The notes: generated by a model from the sequence alone, not told the origin. Positions 1 through 11,962 are shown, counted from the first letter of the stretch. The stretch is 64,000 nt of DNA from Linum tenue (GCA_946122785.1 CAMGYJ010000011.1:16554001-16618000); one strand, 5' to 3'. Program-made: numbers and translations.

Positions 1-224
1 TTTGAAAAAAATAATGACATGTCAATCCACGTGGATGCCATGTCACCAAAAGTCAACATAATTTTGACCGTCGTCAAGTCAACCGTTAGATATAACGGTC
101 AACGAAATTGTCAGGATACAAATGGCACAAAGTATCATAGTTCAGGACAGAAACTGAATATTGAATAGCTTAGAACACAAGTGGCATTTTATCGATAGTT
201 CGGGTGTTATAGTGGTATTATCCC
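1..224. mobile_element. Terminal part of a MULE-like TIR element (left-arm copy)
   Basis: The sequence is the reverse complement of the left end of the complete element at 52396-53665 and ends at GGTATTATCCC (224). The rest of the element lies outside the window. Confidence 0.6.
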
Positions 225-275
225 ATTTTTTCAACCATAGGCAACTAAATGACTACATTATCAAATAGACAAGTC

Positions 276-2288
276 ATGAATAATTATTCACAACTATTAA
301 GGAGCTGACATCCCCCTAACGAATGATATAGGGAAGTATCTGGGCATTAACACTTTGAATGCCAGAAACTCGAAGACCCGATATTAGGAGCTGGCTCTTA
401 GAATTCAGAAGAAACTCGTCACTTGGAAATCAAGACACCTCTCTTTGGTTGCACGCTTGACCCTGGTGAGATATGTTTCTTCTTCCATTATGGTTTATCC
501 CATGTTTACCGAATCAATGCTAGCTTCTGTGTGCAATTCCCTTGATAAATGAAACAGAAAATTTATCTGGGGCGAGGAGGAGGGCAAGTCAAAGTTCCAC
601 CTGGTATCATGGGATGCGTTAACGAAGCCGAAAAGCCAAGGAGGATCCGGGATCAGACCTACTAGACGGGCAAACCAAGCCATGCTCGCCAAGGGAGGGT
701 GGAAATTAATAACCAATGACCAATTCTTGTGGGCAACACTGTTGAGGCATAAGTACAGCTGCCACCGAGAAGGGTTTGAAGTTTTGAAGAATGTCAAGGG
801 AAGTTCCCTAGCTTGGAGAATTTTCTATAATACAGCAAATCTGTTGAAAAAAGGTTATGTCCATAGCATCATAAATGGAAAAGGCACTAAATTCTGGCTT
901 GATGCTTGGGTCCTACAGGTACCCTTAATTGACATAGCCATAGGCGAGATTTCAAACAAGGGCAAAGAAAAAAGGTTGTGGAGCTTTGGGATTCTGAGGT
1001 TGGGTGGAGAGTGAACAGATTTCAACATCTTCTCCCGCCAGATGTCACAGACAGAATCAGGGGGGTTTGGGTCGACTCCCTCTCTTTGGACGAAGATCTT
1101 CTCCCGCCGGAACCACACATCGACAGGACGCTTCACTGCCAGCTCGGCCTAAAACATGTTATCGTTAACAACAGATGATCAAGACTTATCACTCTGGAAG
1201 AAAATCTGGAAGCTTCATGTTCCAGAATGGGTTAGAGTCTTCATTTGGATGACAGCTCAAAGTAAGCTCACAACCAACAGTGTGCGCAAATACAAACACT
1301 TGACCGAGGATGACAAGTGTCCTGAATGCAAAGATATTCCGGTAACTAATCAGCAGTGCCTTCGGGACTGCAGCATTGCCAAGTCAGTTTGTTTAAAAAT
1401 CATTCCTCACGCTCAACAACAACAATTCTTCAGCCTTGACTACTTAAGCTGGCTGAAATGCAACCTCAAAGACGAGTCACAAGGAACCTGGATAGGAGAC
1501 TGGGCCAGCTACTTCAGCCTCTTACTATGGTACATATGAAAAAAAAAGAATTGAAAATCTGTTTAAGAACAAAATGTTCACTACCTCCTCTCTCATCAAC
1601 TATGTTACTACCAAAGCGAGGGAGTGGGCAAAGACGTGGGTGAATGCTAAATTACAGGTCGACTTCAAACCTTCTTTGCTCAGGAATGAAGCTATCATCG
1701 GATGGAAGCCCCCATCCTCAGGTTGGATGAACTCCGGAGTTGCAACGGCAGGAGGAATCTTACGGAACAACTTTGGGGATTGGAAAGGTGTCTTTCGCAA
1801 CAAACTTGGAACTGGGACAACATTGATGGCAGAGCTGTGGGGAATCTACCAGGGACTGCTCCTTGCTTGGAAGAAAGGGTGTCAATTCCTCATTATAGAA
1901 TCGAACTCCCGCCTTGCTCTAGATCTGATCGAAAAACGTACAGATCATGCTCATCCTTATGCCACTCTGTTAGGATCTATTCGCAAGACTCTTTCTCAAG
2001 GGTGGGTGGTTCAACTAGTGCATACGTATCGTGAAGGGAATAGAGCTTCAGACTGGCTCTCGAAGCACAGTCTCGTTTATCCCTTCGGTACATATGAACT
2101 TGATGAGCCTCCGCTGGATTTGGATCATATTATCAGGGAAGATGTGATAGGTGTAAGCTTTCCTCAACAAATCCTTCAGGAAAGATGAATATGTCTGCTG
2201 GTTCTCTTTATTTGATCCTTTCTGTAGACTGCTGCAGATTCAAGCTGACTCTTGCCTCCACTTAATAAAAAAATGAATAATTATTCAC
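276..2288 (+). mobile_element. 5'-truncated LINE with 16-bp target site duplication (left arm)
   Basis: A perfect 16-bp direct repeat, ATGAATAATTATTCAC, occurs at 276-291 and 2273-2288. It brackets LINE ORF2 3' sequence ending in AATAAAAAAA. This is the expected signature of target-primed reverse transcription with 5' truncation. The body is 292-2272. The right-arm copy is 50339-52328. Confidence 0.88.
292..2188 (+). pseudogene. LINE ORF2 C-terminal part: RT thumb, zinc-binding domain, RNase H
   Basis: This is the 3' part of a plant L1-type ORF2. Reading order is the end of the reverse transcriptase (the stretch around the residues KYLGINTLNAR), then a connection region (WKLITNDQFLW). Next is a zf-RVT-like region (residues CPEC, later NQQC and LRDC) at about 1156-1539, then a plant-type RNase H at 1574-2188 with AELWGIYQG and VHTYREGNRASDWL. 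Frameshifts and stops separate these blocks, so no full protein is made. In this copy the RNase H motif reads ESNSRLA; the right-arm copy reads ESDSRLA. A catalytic Asp is therefore lost here. The zinc-binding region reads NQQC where the other arm reads NQHC. It encodes only the tail of a retrotransposon protein and is non-functional. Confidence 0.85.
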
Positions 2289-2592
2289 GAGTGTTATAAC
2301 TAAGGTTGTTAAAACTCTACTGTCCCACCAGTTATACCAGGTCCGACCAAAGTCATGCGCTAAAATGGTTTTCACAAAGTCAGCGGCCAGATTGTTGGAA
2401 GGAAGGGAGGGGGAGAGAGGGAAAAGGATGGTGGATGGGTACTGAGATATGTAGTTTTTTTTATGGAATGTAAATTTTTAATAGATATAGGCCAGGTACA
2501 CTCCATTATAATCATTTAAATTTTTATTATCTTATATGAATATATATATTTAGAAAAAAGTGTAAAACGGCTCAAACAAGTTGGACTCAATC
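2289..2592. other. AT-rich flank between LINE and SINE
   Basis: I see no gene here. It is host or older repeat DNA, mirrored at about 50020-50322. Confidence 0.5.
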
Positions 2593-2603
2593 AAACCATT
2601 AAA

Positions 2604-2855
2604 ACCTAAGGTAACACAACCGAGTTGGTCGGGAGTGTGGTTTTCAGACTTGAGATGTTTGAGGTCTCAGGTTCAAACCCTGCTACACCACTTGGTGTTT
2701 CTGGAAGCACCGCGTGTTGTGGAGACAAAGTCTTCCCCCAGTATCGGGTGGTAGGCCTTGAAAATGTTGCTGATGCAGGTATTCCCCAGGTTTAGTAGAC
2801 CCCCTGCCACGAAGTGGCACATAGTGTTTGAGGTTCCTAGGTAATAAAAAAAATA
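2604..2855 (+). mobile_element. tRNA-derived SINE (left arm)
   Basis: This 252-bp unit has an A-box-like GAGTTGGTCGGGAG near its 5' end and a B box, AGGTTCAAACCC, about 2668-2679, spaced as in a Pol III internal promoter. It ends in an A-rich tail (TAATAAAAAAAATAA). It is flanked by AAACCATTAAA (2593-2603) and AAACCATTGAA (2856-2866), which differ at one base, as an aged target duplication would. The head resembles known plant SINEs of the Au type; that assignment is from memory of the family. The mirror copy is 49757-50008. Confidence 0.72.
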
Positions 2856-2866
2856 AAACCATTGAA

Positions 2867-3429
2867 CTTCAAACAACTTGCTTGACTTACCCAATAACTT
2901 AAATTGGTTTAACAAGTTTGGTTATAAATATCATCTTTCAGATTGCAGTGTTCATCATTGATGAAAAGTTATAAGACAAAAAAATGGAAACCTAATTTCG
3001 ATGTCAGGTTAATGTCATACAAAATTTAGCATTTTAAATAATTTAATAAATTTAGATACATATCATAGATACATTGTATTAAAATGACATTCCGACCAAC
3101 GGGTCGGACATTAAGCTAGTTTATTAGTAATAGTTTAATCTCATCTCTTAAGTGAGATTCTTTAAATAGTTCGTGTGAGAATACTGTTGTTGAATTTCCA
3201 AAATTATGTCTCTAATTTTTATATGTTTTCATATTTTATATTGAAAACTAAAAACAAAAAGGATACTATTTGGTTGGAGTTGGGAGTCCATCGTTGCTAT
3301 AACACAGTATACACTATTTGCTATTATTTGTTCCTTTCTTTTATGAGAAGGCCTCCTGAGTCTTCTCTAAGTCAGGTTCTGGATTATGGTAGTTTACGTT
3401 GCTTGTGCGGGTGCGAGAGCAGCTCTTCT
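2867..3429. other. Non-coding spacer, mirrored at 49184-49745
   Basis: AT-rich, without a recognisable gene. Short open frames here have no family features. Confidence 0.5.
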
Positions 3430-3839
3430 AGGCAAGTGGGATGGCTTGGATTGTTAACAGATCCAAACTTCCAAATGGATCGTTGATTCCTGAACCAACT
3501 GCACCTTCTAGTGCTGCTCCACTGACAGCAACTTCCAACAGATTCATCCCACAGTAGAGTACCTCCCTTTTACAATGCCTTAACAAGGTTCTGTATCTTT
3601 GGTATGTAGGAACAACCACCAACAAGTATAACGTTGCTCAAATCTTCAACATTCACCTTTGAGTCGTGCAAGCATTGTGTCATGATGCTCTCTCACACTT
3701 TTCAAACACTTCTTTGTTGACTTCCTAAAATTTCATTCTATCAAGAACATGACAGATATTGTTCTCATTCCCCAAGCCAATGTCCACCTGAACACTGGTA
3801 TGAGAGAAAAGCTTATGGATTACATCCTCAGTCGCAATC
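3430..3839 (-). pseudogene. Hsp70-like (HSP70-8/HSP70T-2 type) pseudogene, C-terminal part, left-arm copy
   Basis: Read on the minus strand, the DNA gives Hsp70 nucleotide-binding-domain blocks in the right order but in shifting frames: a stretch like ATEDVIHKL, then LDRMKF, then a VGGCSYIPK-type block (here seen as VVVPTYQR in another frame). It ends with the clear block CGMNLLEVAVSGAALEGAVG and GINDPFGSLDLLTIQA. It begins right at the copia target duplication (TGTAG at 3840-3844). The missing N-terminal part would lie beyond the copia element and is not present in this arm, which ends in the assembly gap. The right-arm copy (48774-49183) is almost identical. Confidence 0.8.
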
Positions 3840-3844
3840 TGTAG

Positions 3845-4878
3845 TGTTGGTTGCGTCGAGCGCGAGACTTTATACCTATCTTTTAAATAAACTCACTTCC
3901 TTCCTTGTCAATTCTTGATCACAAGATAGCCCTGTATATGTTTTAGACAAGAACAGAGGAAGAACACCACAAACACAACACTTATAAACCCATAAAATTA
4001 AAACTGAATTAAATCAAACCCATGTGGTGAGAGCTCGTTCTAGCACTTCGATTTAGACTCCCTTTCTCTTCAGCTCAGACCGAATTCCCTGTAATCACAG
4101 ACTAAACAGAACACACACACAGAAGCACATACGAAACTGAAACTGAAAAGCAGAATAAATCCCAATAGTGACTACTCCAATGTCGGAGACTCACAGTTGT
4201 GTGATCTCTGACGATTCACTAATGATCTTGCGTTGAAGTTCGTTGTAACAATATCTACCGAAGAACCCTTTGATCAATCTCAACCCGATCGATCAAATTC
4301 ACTCTCACCAAACCCCGAATTGCTTCCCCAGCAACTCGTAACAGTGTTTCCCCAACACTAACCCTCAAAGCTGTTCTCCCCGAACCCTTTGAGAAACCCC
4401 CTTTTCTATCAATCTTGCTACACTCACAAAATCCCCTCTTGTCTAGCTAGCGTTGTTGATCTCCGAAAAGGTTGCCATTGTTGGTTCTTCAGGTCGCCTT
4501 TTATAGGCAGGAATATGACCGTTAGTCATTCAAATTCCTTCCCTATTTGTGATGATTTGATTGAGAACTCAATCCTCTAATTTGATTTGTAGTGAGCTGG
4601 TCATTTGAGCCTCATTCTGCACTGTTGTATCCTGTCTTCTTGATCTGATTTATTCTCTAATTTTTCAGCCGTTAGAACCTTCCTTCTTTGTATTGATTTG
4701 CTAGGTGGCAAATCAACATCTTTGAGCTGTAGCTAGCCATTGAGAAGTTCTTTCCTTTATTGTTCTTGGATTCCAGAATCTCTCCTCTTTCATGCTGTCT
4801 TTGATTTTCTTTCCTTTACTTACAAGATTGCAGCATTTTCCTTCATTGATTGCGGCCATTGATATGCTTGACTCAACA
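3845..4878 (-). repeat. Ty1-copia 3' LTR (left arm)
   Basis: This 1034-bp LTR starts TGTTGAGTCAAG (at 4878 on the minus strand) and ends in CAACCAACA (at 3845). The flanking 5 bp at 3840-3844 is TGTAG, the complement of the CTACA duplication that borders the right-arm element. Its length equals that of the right-arm 3' LTR (47735-48768). Confidence 0.9.
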
Positions 4879-5854
4879 TACTCCCTCTAAGCTTGTCAAT
4901 GGCCCAATATATAGCTGCTGTATACTGCACACTTCAACAAACAATTTGGTGCAGCCTGTCCTAATAATGTGCTTAAAGAACTATATATAAGCCAAAAACA
5001 ACAGGGAATCATTTTATTCAAAGCAACGAAAATCAAAGAACATTTGATACTTGGATGCAGTACAACCAACGAAAATCAAAGAACACTTGATACTTGGATG
5101 CAGTACAACCAACTAGACTGATACTCCTAAAGTAAACTAGGACTCTTAGACTGCTCAAAGAGTTGTTATGGATCTCCCCCTAAGCCTAATAGTTGATACT
5201 CCTAGTAAGAATACTCAGGAGAAGACATGAATGCTATTTCAACATCTTTGTCTTTGTCTCCCCCTGCGACATTGACGAGCTGCCGACGGAACAAATGACG
5301 AGCCGAACGGTTCTGGAGTTGAACTGGGAAAGACGTGGGAGAGAAATCATGGAAGGGAAGAGAAGTGAATTGGATCAAATTTCTGGAGAAAGATTATAGG
5401 TTGTGGACTTCCTATTGCGGAAGGGAAGTGTCAGTATGAGATACCCACATCTGCAGCTTTTTCTTCTATAGTTCTTCCTCTACCAAACTTAAACACAGAA
5501 CCCAAAGGAGTAAGCTAGTAAGGGAACTGGGCATGCCACTTATTAGAGCTATGAATTCTATTTTCCCCAAGCGGATTCAGAGGGCCCTAAAGGCACCAAT
5601 CTTTGGACAACAATTAAAGTTGAGCAAGCTAAGAACAGTTTATTAAACAAAAAAATAACATGTTAATCCACCCAGAAAGCCTAGACTAACTGAGGGTTGA
5701 AAAAGGAATTTGCCATATACTCTTAGCAACTAGAGCCCAACTAAGATAGTTAGTGGTGACCCAAATCTTTAAGTTTGCTAAACAATAGGAGTCCGAGTTC
5801 TCGACGAATGGTCAAGAACTGATCAGCAGTTAATGGTTTAGTGAAAATATCATC
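4879..5854 (-). other. Copia post-pol region (left arm)
   Basis: This lies between the RNase H end and the 3' LTR, with a purine-rich CTTAGAGGGAGTA-type polypurine tract directly next to the LTR on the minus strand. No convincing protein is visible. The 68-codon open frame on the plus strand at 5193-5399 runs opposite to the element. Mirror: 46759-47734. Confidence 0.7.
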
Positions 5855-8118
5855 CTATTGTTCAGTTGTAGGTACAAATTCAAGTTGAATTTGACCTTCT
5901 TCAACCAATTCTCGAATAAAATGATACCTAATTTCTATGTGTTTAGTACGAGAGTGTTTAACGGGATTTTTAGCCATATTAATGGCACTCGTATTGTCAC
6001 ACAATACGGGCATGGATTTTATTTCTAACCCATAGTCACAAAGTTGATGCCTCATCCACAAAAGTTGGGTGCAACATAGACCGGCTGCCACGTATTCAGA
6101 CTCAGGTGTGGATAGAGCAACATAGCTTTGTTTTTTACTAAACCATGACACAAGTGAATTCCCTAGAAATTGACAAGTCCCGGAAGTACTCTTACGATCT
6201 ACTATGCACCCATCAAAATCTGAGTCTATACCCAATAAGATCAAGACTTGACTCATGATCATACCAAAGGCCTAGATCCATTGTGCCCGCTAAGTATCGA
6301 AAAATTCTCTTAACAACAGTTAGATGACTTTCCTTAGGAGCACTTTAGGATAACGAGAATCTTCAAAACCTGGTGGTTGTTCTACATACACTTCCTCTTT
6401 TAAGTCTCCATTTAAAAGGCACTTTGGACATCCATTTGAAAAAGTTTAAAACCCTTAGAGCTAGCAAAAGCACATAGCATTCTAATAGTCTATAATCTAG
6501 CGACCGGAGCAAAGGTTTCATCAAAATCTATTCCCTCTTCTTGATTATACCCTTGAGCTACCAACCTAGCCCTATTTCTAGTAACCTCCCCAATTTCATC
6601 TAACTTGTTCTTGTAAATCCACTTAGTTCCAATAATAATTCTATCTGGTGGTCTAGGAACCAAATCTCAAACATTTGCTCGCTCAAACTGACTCATTTCT
6701 TCATTCATAGCCGCAGTCCAATATTCATCATTCAAAGCCTCTAACACATTCTTAGGTTCAATCAATGACACGAAGGCAGTATGCACAACAGATTTTCTAG
6801 AACGAGTAACCATACCTTCATTTATCCCACCTATCATTAAAGATGGAGGATGTCGTTTGACAATGTGTGGAAGTGGTTGCCTTTCATCTTGCTCTTGCTC
6901 GCTCTGGTAGTTTGTGATACTTCCTGCTTTATCTTGGTCTTCGGAAATGTTAGTTCCAGGATCAGATTTCTCCTTGTTTGGTGTCCTTGGTTGATCATAG
7001 TTTCCACCAAGTCCCAAATCATCTTCATCTATCTCATCTGCACACTCATTTGCAGATTCATCAAATATCACATTTATGGACTCCTCCACTTTGAGAGTCC
7101 TTTTGTTGAAAACTCTATATGCCTTGCTAGTCAAGGAATATCCCAAGAACACACATTCATCGGATTTGGCTTCAAACTTGCCAAGATGGTCTTTGATGTT
7201 TAACGCAAAGCATTTGCAACCAAAGGGATGAAAGTAACTCAGATTGGGTTTTCTTCCTTTCCAAATCTCATAAAGAGTTTCTTAATTCTAGATATGATCA
7301 ATGTTCGATTAGTAATATAGCAAGCAGTATTTATGGCTTCTGCCCAGAAGTACTTTGGTAAACCATAGTCATGGAACATTGTTGGAGCTATATCAATCAA
7401 GGTCGATTTTTCCTTTCCACAACTCTATTTTGTTGCGGAGTTCTAGAAGCAGAAAAATTATTAATTATTCCTAGCTTATTGTAGAAGAGTTCAAAATCTT
7501 CTGAGATAAATTCTCCACCATGATCACTTCTAATGCTAGCAACTTTAGATTGTTTTTCATTCTCCAATTTCCTAGTAAGAGACCAAATTTTTGAAAAGCT
7601 TCACTTTTGCTAGCTAGAAACATTATCCAAGTGAAACAAGAATAGTCATCCACAATTATGAAAGTATAACACTTACCTCCATAGCTTACCACATTGGTAG
7701 GTCCGAATAGATCCAGGTGAAGTAGTTCAAGAGGTCTCGTTGAGGATATTACCGTCTTACTCTTGAAGCTAGACCTTGTATGCTTTCCTTTAGCACAAGC
7801 ATCACAAAAGAACTCCTCTTTGCTTTTTAACTTAGGTAGGCCTTTAACTAGCTCAAGATCACTTAGTTTAGACAGAATCCATATACTCACATGTCCCAGC
7901 TTCCTTTGCCAATCTATTTGATCATTTTTCTCTAATGACATTAGACAAGTTACCTTAAAACATTCTTTATCATCTAGATTTATGACATATAGCTTATTTT
8001 TACGCCTACCGGTGAAAAGTACTTTCTTATCAACCGACTCAATGTAGCAACAATCATGTTAAAAATTATCCTCTTATCTTTACCACATTTGACTAATAGA
8101 AAACAAATTATGCTTAAG
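5855..8118 (-). pseudogene. Ty1-copia pol remnant: integrase, RT, RNase H (left arm)
   Basis: On the minus strand, from high to low coordinates, I read four blocks. They are a GAG-pre-integrase domain (residues DQIDWQRKLGHVS, then CDACAKGKHTR), an integrase core (LDLFGPTNV, DDYSCFTW), a reverse transcriptase (largely in other frames between 6270 and 6660), and copia RNase H at 5855-6262 (DRKSTSGTCQFLG, SKKQSYVALSTPESEY, KHIEIRYHFIRE). Several frameshifts and stops break it. The integrase region is uninterrupted by the gypsy and CACTA insertions that split the right-arm copy, so those came after the two copies separated. Confidence 0.88.
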
Positions 8119-8123
8119 ACCTT

Positions 8124-9528
8124 TGATAAGCTTCATAAACATATATGTATTTTGTGCATAAATTATTGATCTTTATATATATATGTGTTTAAATTGCTCT
8201 AAATTATTTCATATTGACCATGGAATGGCCCTAGCGTCATTACCAAGACATGTAGCAATTTAACACAGATTGAAGCTAAGATTGTGAACAAAACAAAGTG
8301 CAGTGGACGAATGCAGGTGCAGTGTCAAAATGCAGATGTGCAGAGGCAAACGTCCAGCAGGAGACCAAATCGATGAAGACCCAAATCGAATTATTGTGGT
8401 TGGAATCTTCACTCAACTGTCAGCAACCCTTAGAAATTATTGGGATTGGGTCAGATTTCTTGAAGTGAGCAAATGGATTTGGTGGCTCACTAATAGAGAA
8501 AATGATGCAAGAATTTATTGCAAAGAAAGAGACTTAAGCTAGCAGCAGCCTTCTCTTGGAAATGTGACCTGCAAGTGTCTTGTTTTGTGGGATTAAATCT
8601 GTAGAAAATGGGTTTAAAAGGGGCAGCAACGAGGAGAGCAAGAGACACTTTTGGAGACTAGTTTTAGACAGAAAAATCAAAGGAGAGAGCTCACTTTGGC
8701 ACACTTTGGAGTTGAGCATTTTGAAGAGAGGAAGACTCTTGTGAGTTGTGGATTAACTTCAACACTTAGTACTTTCTCTACTCCTTTGTTTTGGTAGTTA
8801 GTCATCATGTTGAACATTAGCATGTTTATGTACTTTCTTTTCATCATGAACTAATCCCCCAATTTCTGGGGGAAACTTATGGATTTCATTATCTAGCCTC
8901 GATGTTTTAATCATGACTTGTTTTTCTTCCATTTTCTATCGTGTGAAATTGTTTAACGCTTTGTGTTGATTGGCCACCTTCACAATGATTTGTAGTTTTC
9001 TAGGTTAATAACGATAGTGAAAACCTAGTAACTGAACACATTTCACACGACATAATTGCCTATCGAAGCGATAGTGGATTAAATAGGGAATTATGCAGTC
9101 ATTTCAGGGATATCGTTCTTAAGGCTAATTAATTAATTCAGTTAACTACGATAGTAGAAATTGTCTTAATTAGTTAGTACGTGGTAATTCTCGATAGAGA
9201 TAGCTATCAAATTATAGGTATCCCGATTGTAGAAATATGGATTAAATCGATTGACAAGGGTAATTAAATTTACTGAGGTAAAATAGTAAAATCTTGTGTT
9301 TCCCCCGGAACTCTCCAATATCAATTTCTCCAAAATAATTGATTTATCGAGTTACTTAATTTGTGCAATCTTTGCAAATCGTCACTTGATTACAACCTTT
9401 GCAATTCCTATAGTTTCTTGAACTAAATTTGTTAATTATTGAGTTTCACCAATCCCCTAGAGAACGATAATTTTACTTACACTTTATTACTTGTACGACA
9501 CTGTGCACTTGCAGTTTTGTCGCCACCA
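8124..9528 (+). mobile_element. Solo LTR of a Ty3-gypsy element
   Basis: A 1405-bp block starts TGATAAGC and ends GCCACCA. It is flanked on both sides by ACCTT (8119-8123 and 9529-9533). The intact target, with ACCTT once, is present in the right-arm copia copy near 27700. There is no internal region, so it is a solo LTR. The TGATAA start and the end region resemble Athila/Tat-type LTRs; the clade call is inferred. The long open frames inside it are incidental. Confidence 0.88.
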
Positions 9529-9533
9529 ACCTT

Positions 9534-10370
9534 TTACTAGCATCACATTCTCAATGCATGGATCTGAACCTATTATACCTCTTCCTATTATTTCAGCAGA
9601 ATTATTGTCACCAAAAAATACCTTACCACCTTTACCTTCTTTGAGTGTGGTGAACAAGTTTCGATTTCCTGTCATATGGTGTGAGCATCCACTGTCTAGT
9701 ATCCATTCAGTTGCCTCCATGCTCACTTGGAAACAGACCTCGTTTGAGTTGTATCCCTCTGATGGTTTCTCAACGTCAATAGCCATGTAACTTTTTTCTC
9801 TTGTTTCCTCTTCTTCTTCACTGCAGCTCCATGTTGCAGCCATAGCTCGTTCTTTTCGTACTAGAGGACAATCAGCCTTGATATGCCCAGTTTTCCCACA
9901 TCTAAAGCATCCGGTAGTGTTTCGAACCTTAACAGGATGAGGCTGTTCATTCCTGCTTTTGTGGAATGCTCTTGATTGAGGATATTTTGTTGCACCAGCT
10001 TCTTTCTCAAATTATCTATTCTTGTTAACGAAGTTTCCTCTTCGTTTTTATTTTCTCACTCGAAGCAATCTACTAATTTGTTTGCTTAGTAGAGCCAATT
10101 CTTCATCCTCCATATCTTCGAGATCTTCTATTTCTTCGTTGTATGTGGTAGCCTTGAAGGCTATTCCCTTCTTTCCTTTCTGAGCTTGTCTTCATGAGTT
10201 TCTAATAACCCAATGAGTTTATCTATAGCTAAGGTCTCCAAGTCTTTAGCTTCTTCTATTGCAGTCACCTTTGGAGTCCATTGTTCTGGGAGACTCCATA
10301 ATATTTTTCTAACAAGATCCCCACTTTCATACGATTTCCCAAAGTTCTCCAGACTGTTCACAATGTTTGT
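9534..10370 (-). pseudogene. Ty1-copia gag and protease remnant (left arm)
   Basis: On the minus strand this is the mirror of 26860-27700. It covers the gag end (residues SLENFGKSYESGDLVRK, LLETHEDKLRKERRE), a CCHC zinc knuckle region with a preceding frameshift, and an aspartic protease block (EWILDSGCSHHMTGN). It is cut at 10370 by the start of a gypsy LTR, so the gag N-terminus and 5' LTR of this copy are missing. Confidence 0.87.
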
Positions 10371-11715
10371 TGACACGCCAAAACACAACACCAAACTGCG
10401 ACCAAGTGTAATCGCAGTCCGGGAATGCAGTAACAGGCAAGTTTAATTATCAACCCGGGGTCTAGATCTACTGCTTACTCCGTGATTCTCTATTATCTAG
10501 CAAACTAATTTGAGTGAGTGTTGTTTAAAGCAAAAGCAGTAAGAAAGCAGGAAATGGTTCGGTTTTCAAAAGCAGTTAAGAGTCACTCGGGATTGAGTCC
10601 CCCTAGCCCCTTGGTTAGGTTCAATTGCAATTCCCTGGGTTGATTTACTGTTGATTAGACTGCGGAAGATCCCACAGTAGCTTGGAATCTCTTAAGCTGA
10701 CCAAGCCCTCTCAGTCTAACTACCCGGCAGACGACTAGTCTTCACCGGGATAGAAGGCTGAGGCTATGAACACAGAACTCCACTACTGGCGTCAAGAACA
10801 CCAGTACAAAGCAGTAAACTGGCTAACTCTCGTATAGCCAATCTCCTACTATCGAATGAAGAGGCTCTAACAACCTAATCAGATTCTATCTATCTCAGGT
10901 TGAAGCAGAAATTGAGACAAGCTGATCAGACTCAAATCAATTCATGAAACATGCGTCATTCGATTAAAGTCAAACAATAATATCATCCCAAGTCATTACA
11001 ATCAAATCCCTAACACAAGGAACTAGGGTTCTTCATACCCAAGTGAGAGAAGGGTTCTACTCCATAGAGAGAGAAGAGAAAACAAGAATCGGATTAGTCA
11101 TACTCATAACGATGAGGATAATCTGCTCCGGGACGATGATGTTCACTCCTATGACGATCTCCAGGCTCGATTCGATGAAATCCAGCTCCAAGACGGCTTC
11201 TAGGATGAGTTCTTCGCACTTTCTCTCTCTAGGGCTCTGTTTTTGCTCTGAAAACACGATTCTCCCACTTTTGGCTCGGATTAGGCACTAAAACCGGATT
11301 TCCCCAGGTGCACGGGCAGGTGCACGGCCGTGCACCACCCCATTCTGGCCGTGCAACTCTCAAAGCGCGCCGTTTCATTTATTTGGAGCTCAGCCTTCTT
11401 GCACGGCCAGGCGCACGGCCGTGCAAGCCTGGATTGTGCCCGTGCACGGCCTCGGCGTGAGGCGCACGGCCAAATGGCTAATGTGCACGGCCGTGCAGCC
11501 TCCTGGTCTGCCCGTGCACTCCTCCAAAAGCTCGCCCTTCGTCCGTTCTTCGTCCAATCGACCCCAGACTCGCTCCTAAGCCTTCATTCACGTACTAGGA
11601 CCTGAAATAACACAAACAAGCACAACCTAGCGTGAAATCGGCCTAAAACACGAGAATCAACACCTCAAACGGTGTAAGTATGAGGGTAAAAACATGTGTA
11701 AATGACGGTCTATCA
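10371..11715 (-). repeat. Ty3-gypsy LTR (3' LTR by position), minus strand
   Basis: On the minus strand the block starts TGATAGACCG at 11715 and ends GGCGTGTCA at 10371 (1345 bp). Just outside the start lies the tract TTAAGTGTGGGGGAGTT, the same polypurine context as the gypsy 3' LTR at 41262. It is therefore a 3' LTR with internal sequence to its right. It is inserted in copia gag; TTTGT at 10366-10370 would be the target duplication. The other end is lost in the gap. The layout matches the LTRs at 28048 and 54887, including a palindrome array at a similar offset. Confidence 0.82.
11308..11520. repeat. Palindrome array in gypsy LTR, word TGCACGGCCGTGCA
   Basis: The perfect palindrome GGTGCACGGCCGTGCACC is at 11319-11336. 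Further GCACGGCCGTGC copies and half-sites (GCACGGCC, CCGTGCA) lie through to 11520. Measured from the LTR start at 11715 the array lies about 195-410 bp in. Confidence 0.8.
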
Positions 11716-11962
11716 AACTCCCCCACACTTAACCGTTTGCTTGTCCCCAAGCAAACCAAGTCAGACACTAGGTAAGCTTACATATTTCAATCAACCAACA
11801 TTGGGGACAAGTCATAAAGGCACAAAACACGTGAATCGCACTGGTTTTCAAACATCAATACATGCACAACCTCAATAACAACCTGGACAACCACCACAAA
11901 GGACATTCGAGTGCAGCAAATCGAGTAAAGGAAGAGTCCCCCTCCTGTTCACTGGCCAACCA
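11716..11962 (-). mobile_element. Internal 3' end of the left gypsy element, cut by the gap
   Basis: This is non-coding sequence upstream of the 3' LTR on the minus strand. It includes the polypurine tract at about 11716-11733 and a GGGGACAAGCAAACGG motif shared with 41231-41244. Confidence 0.75.

Larger units (their letters stand above)
1..10370 (-). repeat. Left arm of a large inverted duplication
   Basis: This stretch reads as the reverse complement of 26860-52619. Base 1 pairs with about 52619 and base 10370 with 26860. Matching landmarks in mirror order are a MULE-like terminus, a LINE with its target duplication, a SINE, the end of an Hsp70 pseudogene, and a copia LTR and pol with the same 5-bp target duplication. 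The arms differ by scattered point changes and by large private insertions. The left arm lacks the gypsy and CACTA insertions found in the right arm and has its own solo LTR. Similarity stops at 10370, where another gypsy LTR begins. Confidence 0.93.

Noticed and set aside
5193..5399. 68-codon frame present in both arms
   Set aside because: It runs antisense to the copia element in its non-coding post-pol region; presence in both arms only reflects the duplication.
11330..11605. GC-rich 91-codon open frame
   Set aside because: It lies across the palindrome array of a gypsy LTR, on the strand opposite to the element; openness comes from GC-rich repeats.
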